The notes under the pieces were generated by a model. That model searched no databases. It was not told where the DNA came from and saw only the letters and a program-made list of their open reading frames with translations. Position numbers and translations under genes: made by a program. Below, piece after piece: positions 20,031-21,144 of a stretch of DNA of 21,144 nucleotides. Each line of letters begins with the position of its first letter. Position 1 is the stretch's first letter. The DNA comes from a virus: positions 1-21,144 of the IMG/VR virus record IMGVR_UViG_3300017727_000216; one strand, written 5' to 3'.

Positions 20031-21144
20031 CTATGCTAATGCAAACAACATAAAACTAATATCGCAATCAATTGGGTTACCACTGGCTATGTTAATAACC
20101 TCTAAACCTACAGTTGTAGTATTTTTTGTTACGTTAACATAACAATCATCTTCGTTTGTTGGTGTAACAAATACGGCATAATTATCTATACCTGCAAATG
20201 ATCCAATGTTCATACTATATACACCAGTGTTTGATCTACTAAAGATATATCCGCCTGTGCCTATATAATCAGCAGCACCAGCATCACTACCTGTTATAAC
20301 TCCTACACCCTGATGCATAGGAACCCATTCACTGCCATTTGACACTTGTAATGCAGATGTAGTTGAGTTGAATATAGTATCACCTGCTACTGGTGAAATT
20401 GCGCCTCGCTGAGCGTTTGTTCTATTTGATACTTGTATCGGAGTATCTGTAATTACTACTCTATTAGTAGCATTCAATTCAATATTGTTTGCACTGTCAA
20501 TTGTTGTTGTACCTGATCCAGTGATAGTTAAGTCATCTGTTTCTAAAACACTTACTGTAAGTGTTCCTGTAACATCTAAATTGCTATCTACCTGTACTTG
20601 TGAATCACTACTAGTAAAAGTACTATTTGTTACTGTTAGGTTACCTATACTAGCGCCACCACTTTGATCTATAAAGGTAAAGTTGCCTAATCCGTCAGTT
20701 GAAAGTATTTGATTTGCAGTACCGTCAGTAATACCTAAATCAGTAAGTGCTGCTGGAATTGCAGTATCACCTGCAAGTGCAGTAGTAGAAGTTGTACCTA
20801 ATTGTAATGCATCTGTAATTCCGTATCCAGAAATTGTAGTAGGTTTACTTGTTAAACTAGCAAATACGCCGTCAAATGCATCTGTAATTCCATATCCAGC
20901 AATTGTAGTTGGTGTACCTGTAAGATCTGACCAACCACCGGATGTTGCTATTGCTGCAAGATTAGTAGTAAGTGTATAAACAGATAAATCAGGTTGTGTA
21001 AATGTAAACTGTCCGTTAGTATTGTTATACTGGAAGTCACCGCTGCCGCTTGGTGTTACTGCTACAATTGCACTAAGATCAGTTAGGGAAACTAAACCAC
21101 TCACGTCTGGTGGATTGTAAGTAATAATACCTGTTGCAGAATCA
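20031..21144 (-). CDS. Tail-fibre-like structural protein, 5' end cut by window edge
   Basis: The frame stays open to the right edge (371 codons visible), so the GTG at 21104 is probably internal and the start lies outside. The protein is rich in T, S, G, N and D, and low in charge. Near the visible N-terminus are repeats ending 'GYGITDA' ('TPTTIAGYGITDAF', 'KPTTISGYGITDAL') and 'YNPPDVSGL'/'FTQPDLSVY' elements typical of marine myovirus fibres. A 'NLDVTGTLTV...LTITGSGTTTIDSANNIELNA' section looks like a repeated-strand shaft, then a globular C-terminal tip. It probably forms trimers and binds the host surface. It is the first gene of a late block with the S8 peptidase eight bases behind it. 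Confidence 0.8.
   Translation of the reverse strand, partial: DSATGIITYNPPDVSGLVSLTDLSAIVAVTPSGSGDFQYNNTNGQFTFTQPDLSVYTLTTNLAAIATSGGWSDLTGTPTTIAGYGITDAFDGVFASLTSKPTTISGYGITDALQLGTTSTTALAGDTAIPAALTDLGITDGTANQILSTDGLGNFTFIDQSGGASIGNLTVTNSTFTSSDSQVQVDSNLDVTGTLTVSVLETDDLTITGSGTTTIDSANNIELNATNRVVITDTPIQVSNRTNAQRGAISPVAGDTIFNSTTSALQVSNGSEWVPMHQGVGVITGSDAGAADYIGTGGYIFSRSNTGVYSMNIGSFAGIDNYAVFVTPTNEDDCYVNVTKNTTTVGLEVINIASGNPIDCDISFMLFALA
20809..20913 (-). repeat. Two 36-base direct repeats in the fibre gene
   Basis: Copies at 20809-20844 and 20878-20913 differ at three of 36 positions and are 69 bases (23 codons) apart. They encode the two 'PTTI-x-GYGITDA' units. Such repeats in fibre genes can recombine and change shaft length. 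Confidence 0.85.

Noticed and set aside
21102-21104. GTG as start of the tail-fibre-like gene
   Set aside because: The frame stays open to the window edge and the residues before it fit the repeat pattern, so the gene is cut rather than starting here.

Overview
The window is a piece of an AT-rich, T4-like (Tevenvirinae-related) myovirus genome of the type found in seawater. The call rests on a linked set of T4 core genes: large terminase (gp17), a probable small terminase (gp16), head-completion nuclease gp4, single-strand DNA-binding protein gp32, recombinase UvsX and its mediator UvsY. It also rests on T4-type late promoter boxes (NATAAATA). The host cannot be read from the sequence. SAR11-like bacteria or picocyanobacteria are plausible guesses only.

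Layout: every gene but one is on the minus strand, so the blocks are best read from right to left. (1) 21144-16364 is structural and packaging: a tail-fibre-like protein cut by the right edge, a subtilisin-like S8 peptidase, gp4, probable gp16, and two unassigned proteins closed by a tandem hairpin/terminator. (2) 16296-12309 holds gp17, a 563-residue unassigned protein with a cysteine cluster, and a sulfotransferase-like protein. (3) 12300-9237 is the replication/recombination operon: gp32, a 63-residue ORF, uvsX, a 75-residue ORF and uvsY. It is driven by a sigma70-like promoter that has a late box inside its spacer, and it carries a terminator-shaped hairpin inside uvsY. (4) 9240-1 is a sugar-metabolism and glycosyltransferase cassette. 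GDP-mannose 4,6-dehydratase is on the plus strand. Ten tightly packed minus-strand genes run out of the left edge of the window.

The cassette is the notable part. It encodes a CMP-sugar synthetase fused to an RraA/HMG-aldolase-like domain, a cytidylyltransferase fused to a mannose-6-phosphate-isomerase-type cupin, three related DxD glycosyltransferases, a GT8-like enzyme, a degenerate GT2-like protein, and three related KpsS-like (GT-B) proteins. Most genes overlap by 1-35 bases, which suggests translational coupling. The two arms of the cassette start from back-to-back perfect TATAAATA late boxes separated by one base, so it should be expressed late, with virion assembly. My reading is that the phage builds its own activated sugars and assembles a glycan during late infection. 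Whether the acceptor is the virion, the host surface or something else is not visible.

No stretch longer than about 100 bases lacks a gene. I saw no tRNA gene, CRISPR array, insertion sequence or integrase.
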